Assembly: GCA_964526835.1 (NCBI GenBank) | Contig: CAZGMK010000018.1 | Span: forward strand, 4,019 to 68,018 | Direction of reading: 5' to 3' | DNA: 64,000 bases | Source of the DNA: DAOSXA01 sp964526835 | GTDB lineage: Bacteria; Zixibacteria; MSB-5A5; GN15; FEB-12 | In this document: piece after piece, positions 34,881-44,225 of the stretch | How the letters are laid out: each line of letters starts with the position of its first letter | Numbering within the stretch: position 1 is the stretch's first letter | The notes under the pieces: generated by a model | Databases searched by the model: none | What the model saw: only the letters and a program-made list of their open reading frames with translations | What the model was told of the DNA's origin: nothing | Made by a program: the position numbers and the translations under genes

Positions 34881-36416
34881 ATGATGGGTCTGAACCCCGA
34901 AGAAGTATCATCGGTCATCAAGAAAGAGCTTGAGAAGTACGAAACCAAGCTCGAGATGGAATCGGTCGGTACCGTGCTCCAGGTGGGCGATGGTATTGCC
35001 CGCATCTGGGGCCTTGAAGATGTCCAGATGTCTGAGCTGATCCAGTTCCCCAACGATGTAATGGGCCTGGTGCTCAACCTGGAGGAGGACAATGTCGGCG
35101 CCGCCATCTTCGGGCGCGACACGCTTATCCACGAAGGCGACACCGTCCGTCGTACCGGCAAGGTGGCCCAGGTTCCTGTTGGTGATGCGCTGCTGGGCCG
35201 GGTCGTTAACCCGCTGGGCGAGCCAATTGACGGCAAGGGGCCCATTGTGACCGACCGCTATCGGGTCATCGAAGGCCACGCTCCGGGCGTTATCGAACGT
35301 CAGCCGGTGAAGGAGCCGGTTCAAACCGGCCTGAAGGCGATCGACTCGATGATCCCGATCGGTCGCGGCCAGCGTGAGCTGATTATCGGCGACCGCCAGA
35401 CAGGCAAGACAACAGTCGCGATCGACACGATCCTTAACCAGAAGAACAGCGACGTCAAGTGCATCTATGTGGCCATCGGCCAGAAGGCTTCGACCGTGGC
35501 GCAAGTCGTCCAGACCCTGGAGCAGTACGGCGCCATGGAGTACACGACTGTTGTTTCGGCCAACGCCACAGACCCCGCGCCGCTGCAGTACATCGCACCC
35601 TATGCAGGCTGCGCCATGGGCGAGGAATTCATGTTCAACGGCGGTCATGCTCTGGTCATCTACGACGACCTCTCGAAGCAAGCCCAGGCCTACCGCCAAC
35701 TCTCGCTGTTGCTGCGTCGTCCGCCGGGACGTGAGGCCTATCCGGGCGATATCTTCTACTGCCACTCGCGCCTGCTCGAACGGGCCGCCAAACTCTCCGA
35801 TGAGAAGGGCGGTGGCAGCCTGACAGCGCTGCCGATCATTGAGACCCAGGCCGGCGACGTTTCGGCCTACATACCGACTAACGTCATCTCCATCACGGAT
35901 GGACAGATCTTCCTTGAGGGTGAGTTGTTCTTCGCCGGGGTCCGTCCGGCTATCAACGTCGGTATCTCGGTCTCGCGTGTCGGTGGCAACGCCCAGACCA
36001 AGATGATGAAGCAAGTGGCCGGTCGTCTGAAGCTCGACCTGGCCCAGTACCGCGAACTGGCGGCATTCACGCAGTTCGGATCCGATCTCGATCAGGCTAC
36101 GTTGCGGCAGCTGCGCCGTGGTGAACGCATGGTCGAGCTGCTCAAGCAGGGTCTTCACGAGCCGCTGAAGGTTGAACGTCAGGTCATGATCATCTGGTGC
36201 GGGTCCAACGGCCACCTGGATGACATCCCGATTGAAGACCTGAAGCGATTCGAAGCGGATTTCCTGAACTTCTGCGATGAGAAGTATCCTGATATTCAGC
36301 ACAACCTGGAGAAGGAGAAGAAGATCGCCGACGGCATCGAGGGTGAACTCAGGAAGGCGGTAGAGGCCTTCAAAGCTCAGTTCAAGAAGACTGAGAAGGA
36401 AGTCCCCGCGGCTTAG
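34881..36416 (+). CDS. atpA: ATP synthase F1 subunit alpha
   Basis: 511 residues. Walker A GDRQTGKTT, the non-catalytic nucleotide site ALVIYDDLSKQAQAYRQ with downstream LLLRRPPGREAYPGD and the arginine-finger region VGISVSRVGGNAQ are all present. N-terminal amphipathic helix begins LNPEEVSSVIKKELEKYETK. Two adjacent ATG codons could serve as start; the second is better spaced from AGGAG. Confidence 0.97.
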   Translation: MMGLNPEEVSSVIKKELEKYETKLEMESVGTVLQVGDGIARIWGLEDVQMSELIQFPNDVMGLVLNLEEDNVGAAIFGRDTLIHEGDTVRRTGKVAQVPVGDALLGRVVNPLGEPIDGKGPIVTDRYRVIEGHAPGVIERQPVKEPVQTGLKAIDSMIPIGRGQRELIIGDRQTGKTTVAIDTILNQKNSDVKCIYVAIGQKASTVAQVVQTLEQYGAMEYTTVVSANATDPAPLQYIAPYAGCAMGEEFMFNGGHALVIYDDLSKQAQAYRQLSLLLRRPPGREAYPGDIFYCHSRLLERAAKLSDEKGGGSLTALPIIETQAGDVSAYIPTNVISITDGQIFLEGELFFAGVRPAINVGISVSRVGGNAQTKMMKQVAGRLKLDLAQYRELAAFTQFGSDLDQATLRQLRRGERMVELLKQGLHEPLKVERQVMIIWCGSNGHLDDIPIEDLKRFEADFLNFCDEKYPDIQHNLEKEKKIADGIEGELRKAVEAFKAQFKKTEKEVPAA

Positions 36417-36466
36417 TCCGGCGGGATAATCGGTGCGACCTCAAACCGGCGGGATAGAGTTTATCG

Positions 36467-37345
36467 ATGGCGACGCTTCGTGAAGTAAGAAAACGGATCA
36501 GGACAGTAGTCAGCACCCAGCGCATCACCAAGGCGATGGAGATGGTGGCTGCGGCCAAGTTGCGACGGGCTCAACAGCGTATCGAACAGACTCGGCCCTA
36601 CGCCGAGAAGATGGCCGAGATGCTGGGTCACCTGGCTGGCGCATCATCGGGAGAGATCTCTCATCCCTACTTCGAGGAGCGAGAGATCAAACGCCGAACA
36701 CTGGTTGTGGTGACTTCCGATCGTGGCTTCTGCGGCTCGTTTAACGCCAATGTGATCCGCCAGGCGGCTCTGTGGCTGGATGGGTACAAGGATGCGGAAA
36801 CCGAGCTGGTTTGTGTCGGCCGGAAGGGCCATACTTACTTCAAGCGTCGCCCCGTCGAGATTCTGGACCACTTCAACGACTGGAGCGGCTCCCTCGATTA
36901 CGACCGGGCGAAAGACCTGGTCCGTCTGCTGACCAACCGCTTCGTCGAAGGTTACACCGATCACATTACACTTCTGTACACCCGCTTTATCTCGACGGCC
37001 TCATACAAGGTCACTCGTGAGGATTACCTTCCGGTTCCGCGGCCTGAAGTGCCCGGCCCCGACGAGGATCGCGCCGAGGCTTCGATGGACTATATCTTCG
37101 AGCCCAACGCCGAGCAGATATATTCGGCGCTTATGCCGGGCTACGCCACTACCAAGATGGTCACGGCCCTGGCCGACTCCTTTGCGGCCGAGCACGGCAG
37201 CCGGATGATTGCGATGAACGCCGCAACCTCGAATGCCGGCGAGATGATTGATCGGTTGACCCTTGAGTACAACAAGGCGCGTCAGGCCCAGATCACCAAG
37301 GAGCTTCTTGATGTGGTCGGCGGCGCTGAGGCTATCAAGGGCTGA
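36467..37345 (+). CDS. atpG: ATP synthase F1 subunit gamma
   Basis: 292-residue central rotor shaft. N-terminal VRKRIRTVVSTQRITKAMEMVAAAKL and C-terminal ASNAGEMIDRLTLEYNKARQAQITKEL form the antiparallel coiled coil; the middle has the conserved TSDRGFCGSFNANV. About 45 bases precede atpD. Confidence 0.96.
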   Translation: MATLREVRKRIRTVVSTQRITKAMEMVAAAKLRRAQQRIEQTRPYAEKMAEMLGHLAGASSGEISHPYFEEREIKRRTLVVVTSDRGFCGSFNANVIRQAALWLDGYKDAETELVCVGRKGHTYFKRRPVEILDHFNDWSGSLDYDRAKDLVRLLTNRFVEGYTDHITLLYTRFISTASYKVTREDYLPVPRPEVPGPDEDRAEASMDYIFEPNAEQIYSALMPGYATTKMVTALADSFAAEHGSRMIAMNAATSNAGEMIDRLTLEYNKARQAQITKELLDVVGGAEAIKG

Positions 37346-37390
37346 TGAAACGGAAGATGATATTGTTAGCATAACCCTGGAGTTCAGTTC

Positions 37391-38797
37391 ATGGCTGAAA
37401 ACATCGGAAAGGTAGTACAGGTTATCGGCGCTACGGTCGACTGCGAATTTCGCAGCGATGAGCTGCCTGATATTCTGAACGCCCTTGAGATCAAAGACAA
37501 AGAAAAGGACATCGACCTGACCGTCGAAGTCGCCATGCATATCGGCGATAACGTCGTTCGTTGTGTCGCAATGTCCTCTACCGACGGTCTGGTTCGCGGT
37601 ATGCCGGTGGTTGACACCGGCAAGCCGATCGCGGTTCCGGTCGGCAAGAACTGCCTGGGGCGGGTCTTCGACCTGCTCGGAAGCCCCATCGACGGCAAGG
37701 GGGACCTTCCGATCGATGCTGTGCGTTCGCCAATCCATCGTCCCTCACCGTCTTTCGAAGAGCAGGCGACCAGTGCGGAGATGTTCGAAACCGGCATCAA
37801 AGTTATCGATCTGCTCGAGCCCTACCTGAAGGGCGGTAAGGTTGGCATGTTCGGCGGCGCCGGCGTCGGCAAGACGGTCATCATCCAGGAATTAATTCAC
37901 AACATCGCCACCGAGCACGGCGGTTACTCCGTGTTCTGCGGTGTCGGTGAACGCACCCGCGAGGGCAACGACCTCTATCTGGAAATGACCGAGTCGGGCG
38001 TCATCGAACGTACCGCGATGGTCTTCGGCCAGATGAACGAGCCGCCCGGCGCACGTCTTCGAGTCGGCCTCGCCGGACTGACCATGGCCGAGCACTTCCG
38101 CGATGAAGACCACATGGATACACTGATCTTCATCGATAATATCTTCCGTTTTGTCCAGGCCGGCTCCGAGGTCTCGGCGCTTCTCGGTCGGATGCCTTCG
38201 GCGGTAGGTTACCAGCCGACTCTGGGCACCGAGATGGGAGCGCTGCAGGAGCGAATTACCTCGACTCGCGCCGGTTCGATCACCTCGGTTCAGGCCATCT
38301 ATGTACCGGCCGACGACCTGACCGACCCCGCCCCGGCGACTACCTTCGCCCACCTCGACGCTACTACGGTGCTGTCACGGCAGATTGCCGAATTGGGTCT
38401 CTATCCGGCGGTCGATCCACTGGATTCGACGTCCCGAATCCTCGATCCCAACATAGTGGGCGAGGAGCACTACAACGTCGCTCGGCAGGTTCAGGTGATC
38501 CTGCAGCGGCTCAAGGATTTGCAGGATATCATCGCAATTCTGGGTATGGACGAGCTCTCTGAAGAGGACAAGCTGACAGTACAGCGAGCCCGCAAGATAC
38601 AGCGCTTCCTGTCGCAGCCGTTCTTCGTGGCCGAGGCCTTCACCGGTCGACCCGGGGTATATGTTAAGGTTGAGGACACTGTCAAGGGCTTCAAGATGAT
38701 CGTCGACGGTGAACTTGATCACATCCGTGAGCAACACTTCTATATGGCCGGTTCAATCGATGAAGTCCTGCAAAGGCACGAGGAAGACAAGGAATAA
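37391..38797 (+). CDS. atpD: ATP synthase F1 subunit beta (catalytic)
   Basis: 468 residues. Walker A GGAGVGKTV, catalytic glutamate in GVGERTREGNDLY, Walker B LIFIDNIFRFVQAGSEVSALLGR, and the DELSEE motif within GMDELSEEDKL. All residues for ATP synthesis are intact. It ends three bases before atpC. Confidence 0.97.
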   Translation: MAENIGKVVQVIGATVDCEFRSDELPDILNALEIKDKEKDIDLTVEVAMHIGDNVVRCVAMSSTDGLVRGMPVVDTGKPIAVPVGKNCLGRVFDLLGSPIDGKGDLPIDAVRSPIHRPSPSFEEQATSAEMFETGIKVIDLLEPYLKGGKVGMFGGAGVGKTVIIQELIHNIATEHGGYSVFCGVGERTREGNDLYLEMTESGVIERTAMVFGQMNEPPGARLRVGLAGLTMAEHFRDEDHMDTLIFIDNIFRFVQAGSEVSALLGRMPSAVGYQPTLGTEMGALQERITSTRAGSITSVQAIYVPADDLTDPAPATTFAHLDATTVLSRQIAELGLYPAVDPLDSTSRILDPNIVGEEHYNVARQVQVILQRLKDLQDIIAILGMDELSEEDKLTVQRARKIQRFLSQPFFVAEAFTGRPGVYVKVEDTVKGFKMIVDGELDHIREQHFYMAGSIDEVLQRHEEDKE

Positions 38798-38800
38798 GGC

Positions 38801-39214
38801 GTGTTTAAGCTATCGATCGTCACTCCCGAGAAAGTGGCTTACGAAGATCAGGTCAAGTCGCTGGTGGTGCCCGGTTCGGAAGGGTATCTGGGTATTCTGT
38901 CCAATCATGCACCATTGATTACGGCTATGCAGCCCGGCAAGATCGTGATAACCGAGGCCGACGATGATATCGAGATTCTGGCCGTATCCGGGGGCTTTCT
39001 TGAGGTTTCCGGAAATGTCGCAACGATACTGGCCGACGCCGTCGAGCGAACCGACCAGATAGATATTGATCGGGCCCAGGCATCATACGATCGTCACCGG
39101 AATCGGCTGTTGTCGTTTGGCCGCGGCGAGGACACCGACATCGACCTGCCTGCGGTCCGACAGGCCGTTGAGCGCGCGAGAAACCGGATCAGAATCTATA
39201 AGGAAACCCACTGA
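38801..39214 (+). CDS. atpC: ATP synthase F1 subunit epsilon
   Basis: 137 residues from a GTG start. The beta-sandwich domain has VPGSEGYLGILSNHAPLI, the family signature; a shorter helical C-terminal domain ends AVERARNRIRIYKET and could act in latch-type inhibition of ATP hydrolysis. Last gene of the atp operon, followed within 25 bases by a strong terminator. Confidence 0.95.
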   Translation: MFKLSIVTPEKVAYEDQVKSLVVPGSEGYLGILSNHAPLITAMQPGKIVITEADDDIEILAVSGGFLEVSGNVATILADAVERTDQIDIDRAQASYDRHRNRLLSFGRGEDTDIDLPAVRQAVERARNRIRIYKETH

Positions 39215-39238
39215 TCGTAACTAAGATTGTGTCCTCAT

Positions 39239-39269
39239 GACCGGCGTGGGTATCCCGCGCCGGTCTTTT
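39239..39269 (+). terminator. Intrinsic terminator of the atp operon
   Basis: 12-base arms (GACCGGCGTGGG and CCCGCGCCGGTC, one G-T pair), loop TAT, then TTTT. Confidence 0.9.
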
Positions 39270-39360
39270 GACGGTGCAAAAGAGGACCGTATCTCTCCAC
39301 GGTCTTGCAAGGAATAACATAACCCGTTGTCGGGCATTGATTTTACGGTCTCGTTTATCC

Positions 39361-39389
39361 TTGACTTTTTCATGGATGGGGACTAAACT
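39361..39389 (+). promoter_or_regulatory. Promoter of the yceD-fab cluster, likely leaderless
   Basis: TTGACT (39361-39366), 17-base spacer, TAAACT (39384-39389). The yceD ATG begins eight bases after the -10, so the mRNA would start at or within a base or two of the start codon. Confidence 0.65.
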
Positions 39390-39397
39390 GCGGGGTT

Positions 39398-39925
39398 ATG
39401 ATTCTAGATTTGCGCCAGTTGGAAGAGTTTCCCGCGCGCAGGACGATTGAAGCCGACCCGGAAAAGTTTTCTCTGATTTACGATGGGGTCCAGCACGTAA
39501 AACAGCTTAGTGTGGACCTGCAGATTCAGAGACCCGGTGAGGAGTTCTATTGTCGCGGCACGGTTACTGCAGTGGTCGAACTTGAATGCGCCAGATGCCT
39601 GGCAGTTTTTGAAGCCCGGCTGACAAACGATATCGATTTCTTCGTTGGTCCGGAGCGGCTGCAGGAGGATGACGATAGCGTCGTTGAGGACGACGAGGAT
39701 CATGCCTGGTTGCAGGGCGATAGTCTCCAGGCGGATATTGGCGAAATCGTACGCCAGGCGGTTATCCTTGCCGTGGACCTCAAGCCGCTGTGTGACGAGC
39801 GCTGCCGGGGCCTTTGCGCGCAGTGTGGCTGCAATCTGAACGAACGGGTATGTGATTGCAGGATCGAACGGATCGATCCGCGCTGGGAAGCGTTGAAGAA
39901 ACTGAAAGAACAACAGAACGACTAA
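39398..39925 (+). CDS. yceD: YceD family (DUF177) protein
   Basis: 175 residues. The family is almost always encoded directly before rpmF and is linked to 23S rRNA metabolism and lipid-ribosome coordination. N-terminal half is beta-rich with VVELECARCLAVFEARL; the C-terminal half has the conserved cysteine cluster CDERCRGLCAQCGCNLN, which looks able to bind a metal. It starts at the ATG that follows the promoter by eight bases with no ribosome site, suggesting leaderless translation. 21 bases precede rpmF. Confidence 0.9.
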   Translation: MILDLRQLEEFPARRTIEADPEKFSLIYDGVQHVKQLSVDLQIQRPGEEFYCRGTVTAVVELECARCLAVFEARLTNDIDFFVGPERLQEDDDSVVEDDEDHAWLQGDSLQADIGEIVRQAVILAVDLKPLCDERCRGLCAQCGCNLNERVCDCRIERIDPRWEALKKLKEQQND

Positions 39926-39946
39926 CGGTTACGAAGGAACGAAGCG

Positions 39947-40132
39947 ATGGCCCACCCTAAACGCCGCCATTCTCGCGCTCGCGGGCGCAAACGGCGCACT
40001 AACTGGAAAATACAGCTACCGAATGTAGTTGAATGTCAGCACTGCCATCAGTCGCGCCTGCCCCATCATGTCTGCCCGAACTGCGGTTACTATGATGGAC
40101 GGAAGGTGTTGGATATACGCGAAGGGGCATAA
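39947..40132 (+). CDS. rpmF: 50S ribosomal protein L32
   Basis: 61 residues, the normal length, with the start AHPKRRHSRARGRKRRTNWK and a zinc ribbon made of CQHCHQS and CPNCGYY. The zinc-binding (C+) form is intact, so no zinc-independent substitute is implied. Conserved neighbour of yceD and plsX. Confidence 0.97.
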   Translation: MAHPKRRHSRARGRKRRTNWKIQLPNVVECQHCHQSRLPHHVCPNCGYYDGRKVLDIREGA

Positions 40133-40176
40133 TCTGAGGAACTCCGGGACGGCTTGGTAGTTACCACCAGGGATCG

Positions 40177-41277
40177 ATGGCAGAACATAAGAGACAGACG
40201 ATTGCTCTTGATGTAATGGGAGCCGACGCCGGCGAGGGTCCCATTATTGATGGCGGGCTCGCGGCGGCGCGTGGACGTCCTGACCGCGTACACGTGATTC
40301 TGGTCGGACATCGTGACCGGATCCAGAAGGTGTTGGATCAGGCGGACGAAGTCCCTGAGAATACAAGCATCGAGCATGCCGAGCGGGAAGTGCCCATGGG
40401 CGTGTCCGCCACCGAAGGAGTGCGCATGCGCGACTCCTCGATTCATGTTGGGCTGCGCCTGGTGCGCGAAGGCAAGGCTGATGCGTTTGTCTCGCCCGGC
40501 AACACCGGAGCGGTCATGGGCTCAAGTCTGTTGACCCTGAGGCGCATCGAGGGGGTCAACAGGCCGGCTATCGCCTCTGCGTTCCCTACTTCGACAGGAC
40601 GGCCGACGTTTCTGCTGGATTGCGGCGCCAACGCCGATTGCAAGCCGGCTCACATCTCGCAGTTCGCGGTGATGGGATCGGTCTACTCCCAGGCCATGTA
40701 CCATCAGGAGTCGCCGCGGGTGGGACTTGTCTCCATCGGCGAGGAGCGCAGCAAGGGCAACGACCTGATCTTCAATGCCCGCAAGCTGCTGCACGATTCC
40801 AAGATAAACTTTGTCGGCAACATCGAGGGGCGCGACATACTGAGCGGCGTTGTCGATGTCGCCGTAACCGATGGGTTCACCGGCAACATCCTGCTGAAGT
40901 TCGCCGAGTCCATCCAGCCTATGATGGTCAAGTCGATTCAGCGCCAGATACAAACCAATTTATTCTCTCGAATCGGCGTCATGCTGCTTCTGCCGTTTCT
41001 CAAGAGGATGAAGTCCAAACTGGACTATGCGGAGGCCGGCGGAGCGCCGCTACTGGGAGTGGATGGGGTCGTCATCATCTGCCATGGTTCCTCCAACGCG
41101 CGAGCGATCAGCAATGGTATAGGCGTGGCCTGTGACATGGCCAGCCGCGACATCGTCGCCCGCATTCGTCAGGAACTCCTCACCAATCACTTCGGACAAT
41201 TCAATGGAGCGAATAACAAGGGCTCGCATAATCGGAACGGGGTCGTATGCTCCGCCTCAGCGGATGACGAACGCTGA
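40177..41277 (+). CDS. plsX: Phosphate acyltransferase PlsX
   Basis: 366 residues; makes acyl-phosphate from acyl-ACP for phospholipid synthesis. Signatures: IALDVMGADAGEGP at the start, SPGNTGAVMGSS, and YAEAGGAPLLGVDGVVIICHGSSNARAI. The last 25 residues or so (from about FGQFNGANNKG) run past the usual family end and overlap the start of fabH by 74 bases in another frame. The overlap suggests either an extended, unconserved tail or a recent loss of the original stop. Confidence 0.94.
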   Translation: MAEHKRQTIALDVMGADAGEGPIIDGGLAAARGRPDRVHVILVGHRDRIQKVLDQADEVPENTSIEHAEREVPMGVSATEGVRMRDSSIHVGLRLVREGKADAFVSPGNTGAVMGSSLLTLRRIEGVNRPAIASAFPTSTGRPTFLLDCGANADCKPAHISQFAVMGSVYSQAMYHQESPRVGLVSIGEERSKGNDLIFNARKLLHDSKINFVGNIEGRDILSGVVDVAVTDGFTGNILLKFAESIQPMMVKSIQRQIQTNLFSRIGVMLLLPFLKRMKSKLDYAEAGGAPLLGVDGVVIICHGSSNARAISNGIGVACDMASRDIVARIRQELLTNHFGQFNGANNKGSHNRNGVVCSASADDER

Positions 41278-42193
41278 CTTCGAGCGAATCGTCGATACAT
41301 CCGATGAGTGGATAACCACCCGCACCGGCATCAAGGAGCGGCGCATCTCCGACGAGAAAACGCACTCCTCCGATATGGCCACGGCGGCTCTGAAATCGGC
41401 CCTCGAGATGGCCGCGACTGATCCCGCCGAAATCGAGGCCCTCATTCTCGGTACGGTAACGCCCGACTACCGGTTGCCCTCGACCGCCTGCATCACGCAG
41501 GAAAAGGTCGGTCTAAAGAATGCGGTCGCTTTCGATATTCTCGCTGCCTGCACCGGTTTCATCACCTCAATGTCGGTGGCTCGTGGCTTCATCCAGGCCG
41601 GAGTATATCGTAAGGTCGCCGTTGTTGGCGTGGAGAAACTGAGCAGCATCACCAACTACAAGGACCGCAACACCTGCGTGCTCTTCGGCGATGCTGCGGG
41701 CGCTGCGATTCTCGAGGCCGATGATTCGGGACGGGGGGTCCTGGGTACACACCTCAAGTCAGACGGTTCCATGAAGGAGTGGCTGTGGATGCCGGTCGGC
41801 GGTACGGTCGAACCGATAACGTCGGACTACGACTGGGATGGTCGCGAGAAGCTGGCTATGAACGGTTCAGAAGTATTCAAGGTGGCCGTACGCCAGATGT
41901 GCAATTCGGCGCTGAAGGTGATCAAGGACGCCGGCCTCGAACCGGACGACATATCTTTGGTTGTACCACACCAGGCCAATATCCGCATTATCGAGGCGAT
42001 CGCAAAGCGGCTCAAGGTTGGTATGGACAGAGTGGTGGTCAATATAGATCGGTACGGCAACTCATCATCGGCGTCGGTGCCGTTGGCTCTCGATGAGGCC
42101 AATCGCGCCGGGCGCCTGAAGCCGGGCGATAACGTCGTCATGGTCGCCTTCGGCGGAGGAATGATCTGGGGCGCCGCACTCGTGAAATGGTAG
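41204..42193 (+). CDS. fabH: 3-oxoacyl-ACP synthase III
   Basis: 329 residues. Condenses an acyl-CoA primer with malonyl-ACP to start fatty acid synthesis. The catalytic triad is visible: Cys in DILAACTGFITSM, His in VPHQANIRII, Asn in IDRYGNSSSASVP. The start MERITRARIIGTGSYAPPQR matches the family N-terminus, so the start is at 41204 even though this lies inside plsX. Eight bases precede fabD. Confidence 0.96.
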   Translation: MERITRARIIGTGSYAPPQRMTNADFERIVDTSDEWITTRTGIKERRISDEKTHSSDMATAALKSALEMAATDPAEIEALILGTVTPDYRLPSTACITQEKVGLKNAVAFDILAACTGFITSMSVARGFIQAGVYRKVAVVGVEKLSSITNYKDRNTCVLFGDAAGAAILEADDSGRGVLGTHLKSDGSMKEWLWMPVGGTVEPITSDYDWDGREKLAMNGSEVFKVAVRQMCNSALKVIKDAGLEPDDISLVVPHQANIRIIEAIAKRLKVGMDRVVVNIDRYGNSSSASVPLALDEANRAGRLKPGDNVVMVAFGGGMIWGAALVKW

Positions 42194-42201
42194 GTTGAAT
42201 C

Positions 42202-43134
42202 ATGGGCAAAACAGTTCTCTTCTTCCCGGGCCAGGCTTCGCAGTATGTCGGTATGGCCAGGGACCTGTATGAGGCCTCTCCGGAAGTGCAGCGCCTCTAC
42301 AAGCTGGCCGCCGACGAGCTAGGCGAGAACATTGCGGCGGTATCGTTCGACGGCCCGGCTGAGACGCTGACCCGGACCCGCTTCACTCAGCCCGCTATCC
42401 TGCTTCATTCCCTGGCTGTGCTGCAGCTCCTGGGGGACCGGTTGCCTGAGTTCGACTACGCCTGTGGACATTCTCTGGGTGAATACGGCGCCCTGGCTGT
42501 GACCGGTGCGCTTGGCTATGAGGATGCTGTCAGGGCCGTAGTCAGACGAGCCGCCCTGATGGAAGAGGCCTGCCAGGCCAATCCCGGGACCATGGCCGCA
42601 ATCGTCGCCATGCCCGTCGACAAGCTGGATGAAGTGTGCAAGCAGGCTTCCGAGAAGGGTGTGGTCATTCCGGCGAACTTCAACTCGAAAATGCAGGTGG
42701 CCATATCCGGTGACGTCGATGCCGTCAAGGCGGCTGTCGAACTGGCCGGGCAAGCAGGCGCCAAGCGTGCTATCATGCTGCAGGTCGGCGGTGCTTTCCA
42801 CTCGCCTTTGATGGAGCCGGCGCGTCGCGGACTGGAACAATACCTGCAGGATATCGACATCAGGACTCCGACCAGGCCGGTCATCGCCAATGTCACCGCG
42901 GAGCCGGTGACCGATCCCGATGAAATCCGCCGACTGCTGGTGGCTCAGGTGACCGCCCCGGTCAAGTGGGCTCAGACAATGAGTTGGCTGAGGGACAATG
43001 GGGTAGACTCTGTTTTGGAAATCGGTCCGGGAGCGGTTCTGACAGGGCTGGCCAAGAGAGATATGCGCCCCGCCAGGTCCGTCAATCTCGATACGCTTGA
43101 GGACATCCGGGAATTCACGGCCGTTTCGGCCTGA
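42202..43134 (+). CDS. fabD: Malonyl-CoA:ACP transacylase
   Basis: 310 residues. Catalytic serine in GHSLGEYGAL, the N-terminal FFPGQASQYVGM oxyanion segment with its glutamine, the conserved arginine in RAALMEEACQANPGTM and His in GGAFHSPLM. Supplies malonyl-ACP for FabH and FabF. It lies between fabH and fabG in the standard order. Confidence 0.96.
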   Translation: MGKTVLFFPGQASQYVGMARDLYEASPEVQRLYKLAADELGENIAAVSFDGPAETLTRTRFTQPAILLHSLAVLQLLGDRLPEFDYACGHSLGEYGALAVTGALGYEDAVRAVVRRAALMEEACQANPGTMAAIVAMPVDKLDEVCKQASEKGVVIPANFNSKMQVAISGDVDAVKAAVELAGQAGAKRAIMLQVGGAFHSPLMEPARRGLEQYLQDIDIRTPTRPVIANVTAEPVTDPDEIRRLLVAQVTAPVKWAQTMSWLRDNGVDSVLEIGPGAVLTGLAKRDMRPARSVNLDTLEDIREFTAVSA

Positions 43135-43152
43135 CGTTGAAGGGATAGCAGC

Positions 43153-43887
43153 ATGGACCTGAAGGATAAGGTCGCCGTGATTACAGGTTCAGGGCAGGGT
43201 ATCGGACGCTCCATTGCCGAGCGATTCATCGAGCTGGGGGCGCGGGTTGTAATCAGCGATGTGGTCGGCGAGTTGGCCGAAAGGACAGCCGCAGAACTGG
43301 GCGGTGGCGCGATCGCCATGAAGGCCGATGTCACCAGGTCGGATCAGGTCGAAAGCCTGATGACCCGGGCTGTCGAAGAGCTCGGGCAGCTTGACATTTT
43401 GGTGAATAACGCCGGCATCACGCGCGATACGCTTATTATTCGTATGGATGAAAAGGATTGGGAACTGGTGCTTGACATCAATCTCAAGGGGGCTTTTCTT
43501 GCGACTAAAGCGGCCGGGCGGATCATGATGAAGAAACGCTACGGCCGCATTGTGAATATAAGCTCGATAGTCGGCCTGATAGGCAACCCCGGTCAGGCCA
43601 ACTATTCGGCCTCGAAGGCGGGCTTGATCGGGTTGACCAAGTCGTCCGCCCGCGAGTTGGCGTCCCGGGGAATAACCGTGAATGCGGTGGCTCCGGGCTT
43701 CATTGAGACGGAGATGACGGCTGCGATGTCCGAGGCCGCCCGCGAGGCCTTCATGTCGAAAGCAGTCATCCCGCGAGCAGGGACTCCCGATGACGTTGCT
43801 CGCGCCGTCGCTTTCCTGGCCTCCGATGAGGCCGCCTATGTCACCGGACAGGTGCTGGCGGTCGACGGCGGCCTGACAATGTGTTGA
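43153..43887 (+). CDS. fabG: 3-oxoacyl-ACP reductase
   Basis: 244-residue short-chain dehydrogenase. NADPH-binding TGSGQGIG, NNAGITRD, catalytic Ser in NISSIVGLIG and YSASKAGLIG with the Tyr and Lys, and the C-terminal YVTGQVLAVDGGLTM. Second step of each elongation cycle. 45 bases precede acpP, which has its own strong ribosome site. Confidence 0.96.
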   Translation: MDLKDKVAVITGSGQGIGRSIAERFIELGARVVISDVVGELAERTAAELGGGAIAMKADVTRSDQVESLMTRAVEELGQLDILVNNAGITRDTLIIRMDEKDWELVLDINLKGAFLATKAAGRIMMKKRYGRIVNISSIVGLIGNPGQANYSASKAGLIGLTKSSARELASRGITVNAVAPGFIETEMTAAMSEAAREAFMSKAVIPRAGTPDDVARAVAFLASDEAAYVTGQVLAVDGGLTMC

Positions 43888-43932
43888 GAACCGAGTAAAC
43901 AATTAACGTGTGCGGATACAAAGGAGAAATCG

Positions 43933-44175
43933 ATGTCAGTTGAGCAGAAGGTCAAAGAGTTGATCGTGGAGCAGTTGGGCGTCGAAGAGGGTCAGGTTAC
44001 CAATGAGGCCAAGTTCGTTGATGATCTTGGCGCCGATTCGCTGGATACAGTCGAGCTGGTCATGGCTCTCGAGGAAGAGTTCTCAATCGAGATTCCGGAC
44101 GAAGATGCTGAGAAGATTGTCTCGGTTTCCGACGCGATCAGTTATATTAAACAACACGCCGAAGAAACCGCCTGA
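43933..44175 (+). CDS. acpP: Acyl carrier protein
   Basis: 80 residues, acidic, with the phosphopantetheine-attachment serine in DDLGADSLDTVELVM. Carries growing acyl chains in fatty acid synthesis. A good AAGGAG ribosome site precedes the ATG. Confidence 0.97.
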   Translation: MSVEQKVKELIVEQLGVEEGQVTNEAKFVDDLGADSLDTVELVMALEEEFSIEIPDEDAEKIVSVSDAISYIKQHAEETA

Positions 44176-44225
44176 GTGGTGCCGCTAACCAGCCAGGCAA
44201 TACCCATGCACTTATCCAACAGCAT

